Shown: positions 1 to 10,482, counted from the first letter of the stretch. The stretch: 47,216 nucleotides of DNA from Pseudomonadota bacterium (GCA_018623135.1 JAAZVW010000007.1:1-47216), one strand, 5' to 3'. Notes: a model not told the origin generated them from the sequence alone. Numbers and translations are program-made.

Positions 1-572
1 CAATTGCTATACCTAAGCAGTGGCGCGACTTTGATGGTGTTCAAAAAATTACAGGTACCGATTACATTACCTTTACAGGTGTTTATGGTGGTAAAAAGGT
101 GGATGCTGGATCTGAAGCTTTAATTGATTACCTTAAAGAAAATGTAAAACTTTTTGGTCATGGTGCTGATTTAGGTGCTGGCTGGGGTTACTTAACAGAC
201 CAAGTACTTAACCATTACCCAAAACTACGTGGTGTTGATGCTTATGAAGCTGAAGGACGTGCCTTAAAAGCTGCTGAAAAGAATGTTAAGGATATAGACC
301 GTGCGCGTTTGTTCCACTGCGATGTTGTTGGAGAAAGCATAAGCCGCAAGTACGATTTTGTTGTGATGAACCCACCATTTCATAATACAGAAGAAGAAGA
401 TATTGATTTAGGGCGCCAATTTATTGCTAAGGCCAAAAGCATACTTAAACCGCGGGGTACAGTATATATAGTTGCCAATAAGCACCTACCTTACGAGAAA
501 AACTTACGTGAATTGTTTACAAACGTTGACGTAATTCCTGTAAAAGGCTTTAAAATTATAGTAGCTAAATAA
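1..572 (+). CDS. Class I SAM-dependent methyltransferase, RsmC-like (rRNA guanine-N2 type), 5'-truncated by window edge
   Basis: Frame is open from base 3, upstream of the listed GTG at 99 (IAIPKQWRDFDGVQKITGTDYITFTGVYGGKKVDAG...); SAM motif ADLGAGWGYLTDQVL and NPPF motif VVMNPPFH. Confidence 0.8.
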   Translation, partial: IAIPKQWRDFDGVQKITGTDYITFTGVYGGKKVDAGSEALIDYLKENVKLFGHGADLGAGWGYLTDQVLNHYPKLRGVDAYEAEGRALKAAEKNVKDIDRARLFHCDVVGESISRKYDFVVMNPPFHNTEEEDIDLGRQFIAKAKSILKPRGTVYIVANKHLPYEKNLRELFTNVDVIPVKGFKIIVAK

Positions 573-631
573 ATATATTATATAGAAGCTATATTTTACA
601 TTTACAAATTTGAAGGAAGCAACAGCATAAG

Positions 632-1822
632 ATGACTATATTTAACTTATTTAAAAAAAATAAAAAACGTAAACCTTCCGAAGATTTAAAAGAAATTTTA
701 CGTAATTCCGTACAAGCAGCCTCTGCCATGGTAGAGGTTTCTCTTGGTGCCTCACAAGTAAATAAAACCGCTATTCAGCTTAAAATGGTTTCTGAAACAG
801 CTGCAACGGCATCTAACGAAATGTCTGCGACTGTTTCTGTTATTGCTGATAATGCGTACCAAGCGTCAGAAAATATTAAGCAAGTTAGCTCCACCGCACA
901 TAAAAATGTAGAAAACATGCAGCGGGTAGAATCTGCCATGGCACAAGCGGCAGAACGTATTACTGAACTTGAAAAACACTCTAAAGAAATTGGTGACATT
1001 GTCACAACTATTGATGAAATTGCAGACCAAACAAACCTATTGGCACTTAACGCCGCAATTGAAGCTGCCCGTGCTGGTGATGCTGGCCGTGGTTTTGCCG
1101 TTGTTGCTGATGAAGTCAAAAAACTTTCTCAGCGTTCTCAAAAAGCAACTGCTAAAATTAATAGCATGCTAAGTTTTGTGCAAAACTCGATTAAAGAGAG
1201 TTCTGAAATTATTAATAACTCCAACCAATCTATTCATGCGACCTCTGAAACAACGGAAGCTGTGTACACAACACTTTCTGAAACTGAGAGCTTAGTTGGG
1301 GATATTGCAAACTCCACAAATGAGCAGCGTATTGCATCGGAAGATATTTCGAATTCTGTTACTGAAGTTTTACAAGTTGCAACAGAAAATGAAACAAATG
1401 GCCGCCATATTACGCAGTTAATGGATGCCTTGAACATTGCGATTGAACAACAACGTGAAGCCCTTTCTAAAAAGAACATTAAAGATAAGGTTATTTTACT
1501 TGCCCAAGCAGACCACGTACTTTGGAAGAAGAAGCTTGCTGACTTTGAAGGCGGTAGAATAAGCTTAAAACCTGAAGATGCGGGTGACCATACAATTTGT
1601 AGGCTTGGTAAATGGTACTATAACCAAGGCATAGAAGACTTTAAAAATAATGATATTTTTAAGGCAATTGAAACACCACACCGTAAAGTACACGATGCGG
1701 CACGTTCAGCTATTTTAAAACGCCAAAAAGACCCTAACGCAGATATTTTACCTGAAATGCAACAGCTAAAGGACGCTTCTGCTGAGGTTGTTAAACTACT
1801 ACAGCAGTTAGAAACAGAATAA
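632..1822 (+). CDS. Soluble methyl-accepting chemotaxis protein with C-terminal CZB (chemoreceptor zinc-binding) domain
   Basis: MCP hairpin tip [39 protein letters not shown]-terminal [13 protein letters not shown]...[14 protein letters not shown]...HRKVHDAA matches the CZB pattern; no TM segment apparent. Confidence 0.88.
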   Translation: MTIFNLFKKNKKRKPSEDLKEILRNSVQAASAMVEVSLGASQVNKTAIQLKMVSETAATASNEMSATVSVIADNAYQASENIKQVSSTAHKNVENMQRVESAMAQAAERITELEKHSKEIGDIVTTIDEIADQTNLLALNAAIEAARAGDAGRGFAVVADEVKKLSQRSQKATAKINSMLSFVQNSIKESSEIINNSNQSIHATSETTEAVYTTLSETESLVGDIANSTNEQRIASEDISNSVTEVLQVATENETNGRHITQLMDALNIAIEQQREALSKKNIKDKVILLAQADHVLWKKKLADFEGGRISLKPEDAGDHTICRLGKWYYNQGIEDFKNNDIFKAIETPHRKVHDAARSAILKRQKDPNADILPEMQQLKDASAEVVKLLQQLETE

Positions 1823-1848
1823 AAAAAGAGGCGTTAGCCTCTTTTTTT
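1821..1848. terminator. Bidirectional intrinsic terminator
   Basis: Perfect 12-bp stem AAAAAAAGAGGC-GTTA-GCCTCTTTTTTT between convergent genes. Confidence 0.9.
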
Positions 1849-1872
1849 ATTCCTTGCAGCCTGCATGCATAT

Positions 1873-2703
1873 TTAAAGGTAAAATGCGCCAGAGCAGGCT
1901 GCTTCCCATGCTTGATAGAATTCAGCAAAGTGGGCGCGCTGGCCTTGGTGTTCTTTAATAAAATCAATAACCGATTTTATAGCAGTATTATAGTTTTCTG
2001 TGCTTAGTGTACCTGTATGGTGCTGGTATCTTAAATAAACCAAATAGGTGTTCAGCACATCTGTTTCACAATAATCTCTTATTTCTTCAAGTTGGCCATC
2101 ATCGTACATTTGGGACACTTTAGAGCCATCCACCCCAAACTTGCCAGGAAAGCCCATAATAGAACAAACCTCGTTAAGCTTACAACGAGCTGACGCACCA
2201 AAATCGGAAAGCGCTTCTAACAAATCGCAATGCCAGTCTAACGAATAGCGCTGCGTGTATGAGTTCCATTTATCGCCACTTTTAAAAAGTGCCGCGGCTG
2301 TTATGCCATGTTTCATCGCGCGGTATTTAAGAACAGGTAAATCAAAACTACGACCATTATAAGAAACAAGCCTTGGTGTTGAACGTTCCATAAACTGCCA
2401 GAACCCATTAACAATATCTTTTTCTGAACTATCAAGCTCACCGCCTGTGCGAATGTCCTTTAAAATATAGGTTTCACCTTGTGCATTGCGTTGAATTTCT
2501 GCATCTAGATAAGAAAGAGCGACAACTTTATGAAAAGGTTGTCGTAAAAAATCGGAACGACCATCTGTAATGTCTAAATGATAATCTGCAAGGGCTTTGC
2601 GTTGCTGTTGCACATCGGTAGACGTTTCTCCCATAAGGGCATGTGCCGCCTGCTCATCTGGAATTGTTTCAATATCAAAAACAAAAAGTCGGTTATGTTG
2701 CAT
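1873..2703 (-). CDS. Predicted 3'-5' exonuclease, PolB-exonuclease-like (DEDDy)
   Basis: Motif I VFDIETIPDE, motif II LVSYNGRSFDLPVL, motif III RDYCETDVLNTY (YX3D). Confidence 0.85.
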   Translation of the reverse strand: MQHNRLFVFDIETIPDEQAAHALMGETSTDVQQQRKALADYHLDITDGRSDFLRQPFHKVVALSYLDAEIQRNAQGETYILKDIRTGGELDSSEKDIVNGFWQFMERSTPRLVSYNGRSFDLPVLKYRAMKHGITAAALFKSGDKWNSYTQRYSLDWHCDLLEALSDFGASARCKLNEVCSIMGFPGKFGVDGSKVSQMYDDGQLEEIRDYCETDVLNTYLVYLRYQHHTGTLSTENYNTAIKSVIDFIKEHQGQRAHFAEFYQAWEAACSGAFYL

Positions 2704-2763
2704 CTTTCATCCCTTTATTTTTAAGATGTTGCAAAGCTTAACCGACTTTATGCTGCTTGTAAA

Positions 2764-3855
2764 TTAGTCTGCCTGATTAAAAATACTTTTGATCTGGTTT
2801 TCAAGCTGGGCAGAAAGAGCTCCGATTGCTTCTGAAGCTTCTGCAAAGTTTTCTGATATTTCAGAAGATGCCGCACGTTGTTCCCGCATTGCTTGGCTAA
2901 TGGACTGTGTTGTGTCATTCATTATGGCTATATTTTCTGAAACAGCCTGAATGGCGTGTTCTGTTTCTGATGTGCCGAGTTGAAGAGATTGAATTTTTGA
3001 TTGTACTTCTTCTGTCGCTTCATTCGTACGTAAAGCAAGTTTTTTAACTTCATCGGCAACAACCGCAAAACCACGACCACTTTCACCTGCGCGGGCAGCT
3101 TCAATAGCGGCATTTAGTGCAAGCAAATTGGTCTGATCTGCGATATCACGAATAAGGTTCATAACGGAGCCTATTTCTTCGGCCATTTTATTAAGTGAGC
3201 TAACAACCTCTGTTGCTTGCTGGGCTTTTTCTGTTGATGTTTCTGCTAAATGTGATGAAGACTCTAACTGTTCTGATATGGATTGGATAGATTGATCCAT
3301 CTCTTCTGACGCAGCTACGGTAGAATCTAGCCCTGAAGCAACTGATTTTGAAAGATCATTAGCCACATGCGTCACTTCTTTTTCTGTACGGTTTTTGGTG
3401 TTTACATAGTAAGCTTCAATAGCATGCATAAGATCCATCGTAATAACTTTTGCAAGGGCTTTTAATAAAATTTCCAGCGGTTCTCGCTGCCAGCGACTAA
3501 AATGTGCGCAGGCAAGCTTAATAATTTCTTAGTGTAACATGCCGTAACTTGAAATATACATATGCGGCGCAAGCCCCACTAAAGCATGTGCCATACCAAT
3601 ACGCGCCATGCGCTCGTAATACCTTGGGGTGTGACCGTTTAAAAAGATATCTTCCCAATGTTCTTTTTGCGCTAATTTTAAATGATCGAGTGATTGGTCT
3701 GTTAATAATTTGGACATTTCTGGATGATGAGAAAGCTTTGTATAAAAGTTATCTAAAATATCGCTTAAATTCTCATTAAGAGTTGGCCAAAATGTTTTAA
3801 GTGCGAGCCGGCCACGTTCCGTGACATCTTCTACCATGCTTTGTGTTACAGACAT
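2764..3855 (-). pseudogene. Globin-coupled (protoglobin/HemAT-like) methyl-accepting chemotaxis protein interrupted by one in-frame TAA
   Basis: 3529..3855 encodes the globin-coupled sensor N-terminus (KLAQKEHWEDIFLNGHTPRYYERMARIGMAHALVGLAPHMYISSYGMLH); the same frame continues after TAA as [47 protein letters not shown]... into an MCP domain (2764..3438). 3855-3438 = 417 = 139x3, so the frame is unchanged. Confidence 0.8.
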
Positions 3856-3989
3856 ATTTTCTTACCCTCTAAAAAAACCATAATATTTTTATGACTATTT
3901 AAATAGAACACAATATGATAAGTATGAAAACACAAAAATCGTATATTTATAATATATTACACATTAATCTCTATAGGGGTGAGGCAAAA

Positions 3990-4697
3990 ATGCAGTATTC
4001 GGGCAAACTTATACAAGGTAAGTTTTTGAAAAGATACAAAAGATTTTTTGTAGACGTGTGCTTAGACAACCATGAAATTGTAACAGCGCATTGCCCAAAT
4101 ACAGGCTCTATGATGGGGCTAAAAGAAGAAGGTTTTTTGGTGCGACTCACACAAAACAATGACCCCAAACGCAAACTAAAATTTACATTAGAGCAAGTAA
4201 ACCCAGGAACGGGCTGGGTGGGCGTAAACACCAACTTACCAAATAAGGTTGTAAAAGAAGCTCTGGAACATAAAGAAATTCCAGAATTAAGCCATTATGA
4301 TATTATTGAAACTGAAAAGAAATACGGTAAAAACAGTCGTATTGATATTTTGCTGACCAACAGCAAAAATGGTGAGACCTGCTATGTTGAGGTTAAAAAT
4401 GTAACTTTAAGCCTAAAAGATAAAGTAGCCGCCTTCCCTGACGCCGTAACAGAGCGTGGGCGTAAACATATGCAAGAACTTACAGAAATGGTAAAAAAAG
4501 GCCATAAAGCGTGCATCTTTTACCTGATAAATAGAACAGATTGTGATAAAGTAACTCTTGCAGATGAAATAGACCCCAAATATGCCGAAGCTTTTAAAGA
4601 AGCCACTGCTGCGGGTGTTATTTGTTTAGCATACTCCGCTAAACTCACAGAAACAGAAATTAAATTAGAAAAGAAAATAGACGTTACCTATGGCTAA
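3990..4697 (+). CDS. sfsA: SfsA family DNA-binding protein / sugar fermentation stimulation homolog
   Basis: MQYSGKLIQGKFLKRYKRFFVDV...AHCPNTGSMMGL...YVEVKNVTL; start set to the ATG at 3990 rather than 3915 (purine-rich ggggtgagg just upstream). Confidence 0.9.
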   Translation: MQYSGKLIQGKFLKRYKRFFVDVCLDNHEIVTAHCPNTGSMMGLKEEGFLVRLTQNNDPKRKLKFTLEQVNPGTGWVGVNTNLPNKVVKEALEHKEIPELSHYDIIETEKKYGKNSRIDILLTNSKNGETCYVEVKNVTLSLKDKVAAFPDAVTERGRKHMQELTEMVKKGHKACIFYLINRTDCDKVTLADEIDPKYAEAFKEATAAGVICLAYSAKLTETEIKLEKKIDVTYG

Positions 4698-5487
4698 AAT
4701 CAGAGCAAAAAACAATGTTGAAATCCAAAAAATGCGTGCAGCTGGTAAGCTTGCCGCTGAGGTACTAGACCACCTAACACCACAAATTCGTGTAGGTATG
4801 ACAACCGAAGAAATTAACCAAATCTGCCATGATTTTATTATTGCCAACAACGCAACACCTGCGCCTTTAAATTACCGTGGGTTTCCTAAATCTGTTTGTA
4901 CAAGCTTAAACGAGGTTGTATGCCACGGAATTCCTTCTGAACAAGATGTGCTTAAAGATGGTGATATTATTAACGTGGATGTGACGGTTATTGTAGATGG
5001 CTTCCATGGTGACCACTCTCGTATGTATTTAGTGGGCAATGTTACAGATGAAAAACGACAGTTAGTTGAAGATACTTACGAAGCGATGATGCTGGGTATT
5101 AAAACAGTTAAATCGGGTTCTTTTCTTTCTGATATTGGTAAGGCGATTCAAACTTTTGCAGAAGGCAAAGGCTACTCTGTTGTACGTGAATACTGTGGCC
5201 ACGGCATTGGGCGTATTTTCCATGAAGAGCCAATGGTATTGCATTACGATCCACAAGACCCTAACTACGACATGCGCCTTAAAAAAGGCATGACATTTAC
5301 CATTGAGCCGATGATTAATTTAGGCGTTGCTGGTAACCACGTACTTGAAGATGACTGGACTGTAATTACAGATGACGGCAAAGCTTCTGCACAATTTGAA
5401 CACACAATTGTTGTAACAGAAACAGGTTGTGAAATTTTAACTCAGTCCCCTAAGGGTTTACATAAACCACCTTATAGCGCCGCTTAA
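4690..5487 (+). CDS. map: Type I methionine aminopeptidase
   Basis: NEVVCHGIP, DGDIINVDVTVIVDGFHGDHSRMY, EYCGHGIGRIFHEEP, FTIEPMI; overlaps the sfsA end by 8 nt. Confidence 0.95.
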   Translation: MAKIRAKNNVEIQKMRAAGKLAAEVLDHLTPQIRVGMTTEEINQICHDFIIANNATPAPLNYRGFPKSVCTSLNEVVCHGIPSEQDVLKDGDIINVDVTVIVDGFHGDHSRMYLVGNVTDEKRQLVEDTYEAMMLGIKTVKSGSFLSDIGKAIQTFAEGKGYSVVREYCGHGIGRIFHEEPMVLHYDPQDPNYDMRLKKGMTFTIEPMINLGVAGNHVLEDDWTVITDDGKASAQFEHTIVVTETGCEILTQSPKGLHKPPYSAA

Positions 5488-5525
5488 CATAAATTAAGCG
5501 ACACTTTTAATAAGTTAGGTAAAAA

Positions 5526-6209
5526 ATGGCTGAAAAACCGCATCATTTAGGACATAGAGAACGCTTAAAGCTCCGCTTTTTAGAAGGTGGAGCACAAGCC
5601 GTTGCTGATTATGAGCTGCTTGAGCTGTTACTGATGCAATCTATTCCGCGTAAAGATGTAAAACCACTAGCAAAAGAACTTTTAAACAAATACAAAAGTA
5701 TTGCCAAAGTGCTTTCTGCCCCTAAAGCAGAATTAAAAAGCTTTAGCGGTGTGGGAGATTCTGTTATTACACACCTTAAAGTGATTGAAGCAGTTGCGAT
5801 AAACAGCAAACGTGAAGCCATTATAAATAAAGAAAAATTAAATGATAAGTTAGCTATTTTAGACTTTTTATATTCTAAAATGGCGGATCTTAAACATGAA
5901 GAATTTCATGTACTTTATTTTGATAGCAAAAATAATTTACTGAAAGATGACTCTTTATTTAGAGGCACGGTTAACACATCTGCCGTATACCCGCGCGAGG
6001 TTATGAAAGAAGCGCTTAGCTTAGGTGCTACCGCTATTTTAATTGCGCACAACCACCCTTCTGGTGACCCTAGCCCTTCGGTACAAGACGACAATTTAAC
6101 AACAGATATACAAATGATTGCTCATGCTATGGGCATAAGTTTACATGACCATATTATTGTGGGAGATGGTTTACATTATTCTTACAGAGATCAGGGGAAA
6201 TTAATTTAA
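5526..6209 (+). CDS. radC: RadC family (JAB/MPN domain) protein
   Basis: FRGTVNTSAVYPREVMKEALSLGATAILIAHNHPSGDPSPSVQD; C-terminal HDHIIVGDG. Confidence 0.95.
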   Translation: MAEKPHHLGHRERLKLRFLEGGAQAVADYELLELLLMQSIPRKDVKPLAKELLNKYKSIAKVLSAPKAELKSFSGVGDSVITHLKVIEAVAINSKREAIINKEKLNDKLAILDFLYSKMADLKHEEFHVLYFDSKNNLLKDDSLFRGTVNTSAVYPREVMKEALSLGATAILIAHNHPSGDPSPSVQDDNLTTDIQMIAHAMGISLHDHIIVGDGLHYSYRDQGKLI

Positions 6210-7016
6210 ATGATGGAAATACGTTTAACGCCCTTGGCTTCTGGTTCTAAAGGTAATGCAACGCTTATTCAGTGGCAAAACAATTGCTTGCTCATTGATT
6301 GCGGCCCAAATGCAAAAACATTAGATGCCCGCTTAGATGACTTGGGCTTAACAGGTGCAGACTTAACAGCTATAATTGTAACCCATGAACATAGCGACCA
6401 TATAAACGGTGCGCCTGTTTTTGCACGTAGACACAACCTCCCTATTTATATGAGCCGTGGTACTTATATGGCGGCTTCTCATAAGTTTAATGGCCAAGAA
6501 TCTATTGCTTTTTTTGATATTCATAGCTCTTTTGAACTTGAGGGGTTACATATTCATCCCTTCCCTGTGCCGCATGATGCCAGAGAGAACTGCGCCTTTA
6601 CTTTTAGCCTAGAAAAAGATGCCGATGAGCATTTAGGCTACCTAACAGATTGCGGGCACATTACCCCACATATTGTTGAGGCTCTGCAAGCTTGTACGCA
6701 CCTCGCCCTAGAAGCAAACCACTGCCCTAAAATGCTACAAGTCGGCCCTTACCCTGCCCAACTTAAAAAACGTGTAGGTGGGGATTATGGGCATTTAGCC
6801 AACGAACAAGCAGCGGCACTTTTACAAGCATTGCCGCAGGTAGAAGATGTGCGTTTAATGCACCTAAGTGAACAAAATAATGCGCCGGAAAAAGCATTAG
6901 AGATTATTCGACAAGCGGCGGATGCGCATGTTAACATATCTGTTGCATGGCAAGATAAGCCATCGGATGTTTTAATTTATAACCCCAAAAAGGCTCTGTT
7001 AAAACAAGCGAGCTAA
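6210..7016 (+). CDS. MBL-fold metallo-hydrolase (YycJ/WalJ-like)
   Basis: LTPLASGSKGNATLIQ, HxHxDH motif THEHSDHINGAP; starts immediately after radC. Confidence 0.85.
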   Translation: MMEIRLTPLASGSKGNATLIQWQNNCLLIDCGPNAKTLDARLDDLGLTGADLTAIIVTHEHSDHINGAPVFARRHNLPIYMSRGTYMAASHKFNGQESIAFFDIHSSFELEGLHIHPFPVPHDARENCAFTFSLEKDADEHLGYLTDCGHITPHIVEALQACTHLALEANHCPKMLQVGPYPAQLKKRVGGDYGHLANEQAAALLQALPQVEDVRLMHLSEQNNAPEKALEIIRQAADAHVNISVAWQDKPSDVLIYNPKKALLKQAS

Positions 7017-7037
7017 TAAAAGAAAGAACCTAGACTT

Positions 7038-7457
7038 ATGAAAAAACTTGCCTTGTTACTAAGCCTTATTCTTGTAAGCCAACAAAGTTTTGCGCAGAAC
7101 TTTACCTTCCCTAAAAACTTTAACGGTGAGTACGTGATTAACACAATGATGGAGTGTCGTGCTTTTTACCTGCTTAGTTCACAAGCAACAGGACAAGTTC
7201 AAGGGTTAGATAACGCTGCTGACGCCCAGCAAAAGTTCCAAAATGTTGCGGATAATTTTCTTTCTATGATCAATATTATTGCGCAACAATCTCAAATAGA
7301 TACAGAAACACTCAAAGATTTACAAAAACGTAAAATTGAACTTATTGTAAGTAAAGCAAGGCAAGATACAATGCCTGTTGTGATGAAGGATTACGGTCCG
7401 AGTTGCGCTAAAATTCGCCAAACAATGGTCGATAGTTTACAAAAGTTTCAACAATAA
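7038..7457 (+). CDS. Small exported protein of unknown function
   Basis: Signal peptide MKKLALLLSLILVSQQSFAQ; no recognised domain. Confidence 0.65.
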   Translation: MKKLALLLSLILVSQQSFAQNFTFPKNFNGEYVINTMMECRAFYLLSSQATGQVQGLDNAADAQQKFQNVADNFLSMINIIAQQSQIDTETLKDLQKRKIELIVSKARQDTMPVVMKDYGPSCAKIRQTMVDSLQKFQQ

Positions 7458-7483
7458 AAAAAGCAGCCAACCGGCTGCTTTTT
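7458..7483. terminator. Bidirectional intrinsic terminator
   Basis: AAAAAGCAGCC-AACC-GGCTGCTTTTT between convergent genes. Confidence 0.88.
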
Positions 7484-7500
7484 AACGCATTATATATTTT

Positions 7501-7785
7501 TTAACCTTTAGTAATTTGCGCTTTCCAATGGCCTTTAAGCTCTGTACCTTCTAGTACCACAACAATCATTTCATCTTGTTCCTGATAATAGCGTACCCAC
7601 TCTAACGGAAAAGGCTTAAGTTCAAAATACTCTGTATGGCCTGTAAACATAAGGCGTGCCAAATCGTGGCTAACACGCGCATAGCATTTTGCATCTGCTG
7701 GTGGTAAGTCATCTAATTTAAGAGATACAAAAGGTGTGCCATCTTTTTTTTGCATCATTCTAAAAGCAACAGTTTTGCGGGACAT
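7501..7785 (-). CDS. Hypothetical protein
   Basis: 94-aa ORF tightly packed with the downstream members of a minus-strand gene string; no recognised family. Confidence 0.65.
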   Translation of the reverse strand: MSRKTVAFRMMQKKDGTPFVSLKLDDLPPADAKCYARVSHDLARLMFTGHTEYFELKPFPLEWVRYYQEQDEMIVVVLEGTELKGHWKAQITKG

Positions 7786-7791
7786 AATGTT

Positions 7792-8115
7792 TTAACCTTT
7801 AGCGTTTTGTACAATAATTTCATCTATCGCCTGCAGTAAGTCTACAATTTGCTGCGTATTTTGGCTATAGTTTTTAAAAGCTTCTTCTGCATAAGGGGCT
7901 ATGCCACATTCAGAAGGAAGACCATTTCCTTGCTCTAAAATAATTTTAAACTGTGGAATTAAAACCCAGCAGAGCCATTCATGAAACTCCACCTCTCCAT
8001 GACCAAAAGGCTGTGTAATATTTAACCCAACCTTTGGGGGGCTGTATAGGTTTTGCTCACGGAGTTCTTTTTCCAAAAAAATAAGTGTTTCTGCAATACG
8101 TGCATATGCGGACAT
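7792..8115 (-). CDS. YqcC-like (DUF446) protein
   Basis: NITQPFGHGEVEFHEWLCWVLIPQFKIILEQGNGLPSECGIAPYAEEAF resembles E. coli YqcC (STQPF...EWLQWVLIPRM...LP..AVAPYYE). Start chosen at MSAYARIAE; exact start uncertain. Confidence 0.75.
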   Translation of the reverse strand: MSAYARIAETLIFLEKELREQNLYSPPKVGLNITQPFGHGEVEFHEWLCWVLIPQFKIILEQGNGLPSECGIAPYAEEAFKNYSQNTQQIVDLLQAIDEIIVQNAKG

Positions 8116-8116
8116 A

Positions 8117-9190
8117 TTATTTTTCATCCTCTTTAAAACCAATCATATGTGGTTCTATTTTAAGTTCGAAACCTGTTAGCTGTTTAACTTTTTGCTGTAT
8201 TTGTAACGCAAGATTATAAATATCTTCTGCTTTAGCTTGGCCTGTTTTATTGACCATAATAAGCGCTTGAGTTTCGTACATTGCTGCGCCACCAACTTGG
8301 TAGCCTGCAAAACCCATAACATCCAACAATAATCCTGTTGGAATTTTATAGGAATCTCCCAGAACAAATCTCTCACATACATTTTTATAACGCTCGAGAT
8401 TTTCTGCTGAGATATGCTTTTCAAGTGCAGTTACAGAAGCAAGATACCCCTGCTTATCGGTAATAATATTTTTAAAAAATGAACCTGCCGAGCCTAAATC
8501 GTCCCAATGCGGTAGTTTAGAAAAACGAATACTACTAATGGCTTGGCGCATTTCTAATGGGTCTTGCGCTTCTTGCCCGCCTAAGTAGGCTTCAACATCG
8601 GGGTAATGACCGCATTGGCTACCGTTTTCGTCTAGCTCTAAACAAACAGAAAGCACAACATAACGCCCTGCATCCGTACTATTAAAACGGCTATGACGAT
8701 AACCAAAATCGCAATCATCTTTTAAAAACGTCACAATTTTATCTTCTTCAACATCGTATGCTTGGCAACTTACAAAAACATCTGCACACTCTTGACCATA
8801 AGCACCAACATTTTCAATAGGAAGCGCACCGACAAGACCTGGAATAGCACTCATATTTTCGATACCCCAAAGCTTTTTGCGGCAGCACGTTTCCACAAGA
8901 TCATCCCAGACTTCACCTGCTTCTGCTATGACATGAACTTTACCACCTGTCTGTGGTTTAAACTCTATTCCTTTAGACTGCACATGAATAACAAGACCTT
9001 GGTAAAGATTATCCGAAAAAATACTATTACTGCCACCACCAAGAACACGCCAAGAAAGCTGATTTTGGCGTGCGTACAAAATGGCATCTATTATGTCTTT
9101 AGATGTGTGAGCTACAACAAAGTGTTGGGCTTTACCGCCAACTCCCATTGTTGTAAGGTTTTTTAATGAAACCTGCTGTTGAATTTTCAT
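8117..9190 (-). CDS. murB: UDP-N-acetylenolpyruvoylglucosamine reductase
   Basis: LKNLTTMGVGG, WRVLGGGSNSIF, IPGLVGALPIENVGAYGQE, FRYxxSRF-like YRHSRF; start at MKIQQQ because the longer ORF runs through an upstream terminator. Confidence 0.93.
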   Translation of the reverse strand: MKIQQQVSLKNLTTMGVGGKAQHFVVAHTSKDIIDAILYARQNQLSWRVLGGGSNSIFSDNLYQGLVIHVQSKGIEFKPQTGGKVHVIAEAGEVWDDLVETCCRKKLWGIENMSAIPGLVGALPIENVGAYGQECADVFVSCQAYDVEEDKIVTFLKDDCDFGYRHSRFNSTDAGRYVVLSVCLELDENGSQCGHYPDVEAYLGGQEAQDPLEMRQAISSIRFSKLPHWDDLGSAGSFFKNIITDKQGYLASVTALEKHISAENLERYKNVCERFVLGDSYKIPTGLLLDVMGFAGYQVGGAAMYETQALIMVNKTGQAKAEDIYNLALQIQQKVKQLTGFELKIEPHMIGFKEDEK

Positions 9191-9206
9191 AGAGCGCAGT
9201 TTACGC

Positions 9207-9248
9207 AAAAAAAAAGCTAAGATCAAGCAATTATGCTGAGCTTAGCCT
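9207..9248 (-). terminator. Intrinsic terminator downstream of the LysR gene
   Basis: On the minus strand: GCTAAG...inner AGCA/TGCT...CTTAGC followed by a T tract (plus-strand A run 9207-9215). Confidence 0.7.
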
Positions 9249-9275
9249 TTATAAAACCCTTTAAAAAACTATGGG

Positions 9276-10178
9276 TTATAGGTATTCATCCCAATAAGGG
9301 ACTTCGCCAAAATGTTTTTGCAAAAATTCTACAAACAAACGCACTTTGAGAGAAAGATGGCGATTTTCTGGGTAAATAACATGTACATCGGAACCTGGCT
9401 CTGGTGCATACTCTGTTAAAATTGGTGTAACCACGCCTGTTTTAACATCTGGCCCTAACACAAAAGTTGGTAGCAAAGCGATACCCATACCCCCTAAAAG
9501 CGCATGACGCAAAACATCTGCATTATTCACTTTAAGTTGGCCTGAAACAGGTACAGAAATACCTTTGCCATCTTTTTCAAAGTACCATGAATTTGTATCG
9601 GAAAGCAGTAGGCAGTTATGGCGTTCTAAGTCTTCTACCTGTGTTGGTGTGCCATATTCTTTTAAATAACTCGGTGTGGCGCAGAGTACATATTTACATG
9701 GAGAGACAAAACGCTGAATCAAAGATGTATCTTGATGACGGCCTGTGTTAACTTGTAAATCGTAGCCTTCTTCTAGCATATCTACAGCACGATCTGTAAG
9801 GGTAATATCTAACTTAAGATCAGGATATTCTAGATTAAAAACAGGAAGAAGTGGCCCTAAATGCCTTAAACCAAACACCGTTGGGCAAACAACCCTTAGC
9901 GTACCACGTGGGTTTTGGTGTAGGCTATGTACTGCGTTTTCAGCATCTGCAATCTCATCTAGAATACGCGCACTGCGTTCATAAAAAATATTACCTGCTT
10001 CTGTTAAATGGATTTTACGAGTGGTTCTGTTAAGTAAGCGAGCGTTAAGCTCTTCTTCTAATTTAAGAATATGCTGAGACACCGCAGATTTAGACATTTC
10101 TAATTGGTTAGCAGCTGCTGTAAAACTACCAGAATCTACAACTCTTACAAAAACCTCTAATCTTGTCAGTCTACTCAT
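9276..10178 (-). CDS. LysR family transcriptional regulator
   Basis: N-terminal HTH MSRLTRLEVFVRVVDSGSFTAAANQLEMSKSAVSQHILKLEEELNARLLNRTTRKIHLTEAG. Confidence 0.93.
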   Translation of the reverse strand: MSRLTRLEVFVRVVDSGSFTAAANQLEMSKSAVSQHILKLEEELNARLLNRTTRKIHLTEAGNIFYERSARILDEIADAENAVHSLHQNPRGTLRVVCPTVFGLRHLGPLLPVFNLEYPDLKLDITLTDRAVDMLEEGYDLQVNTGRHQDTSLIQRFVSPCKYVLCATPSYLKEYGTPTQVEDLERHNCLLLSDTNSWYFEKDGKGISVPVSGQLKVNNADVLRHALLGGMGIALLPTFVLGPDVKTGVVTPILTEYAPEPGSDVHVIYPENRHLSLKVRLFVEFLQKHFGEVPYWDEYL

Positions 10179-10482
10179 TCTTTTTACCTAACATATACTC
10201 TTACTTGACTGGATTATCATTTATTTTACAGCCAATAATTGGGTTTGTACAACACCATCTTTTAAATACATCAGTAATACAACCATTGCAAGATATATTA
10301 TTAATTTTATGCATCTATTTCTCAATAAGATAGCTATATTTTATGCAAACTTAACACTATATTTAAACCTTATAAAAACACAATTATGGCGGGCTAGCGT
10401 CCTTTAAGGGTATTGAACCTTGGTAAAATAAAGATTTTGCGTTAAAATAGCAGCCGTAAAAATAAAAAATAGGCAAAAGACA

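Noticed and set aside
775-1119. Minus-strand ORF inside the MCP gene (similar at 36254..36436)
   Set aside because: Ala/Ser-rich antisense translation of the conserved MCP hairpin, recurring in other MCP genes for that reason.
9188-9226. Longer MurB N-terminus (MILAFFLRKLRS...)
   Set aside because: The extension reads through the A tract and stem of the LysR terminator; MKIQQQ at 9190 is the better start.
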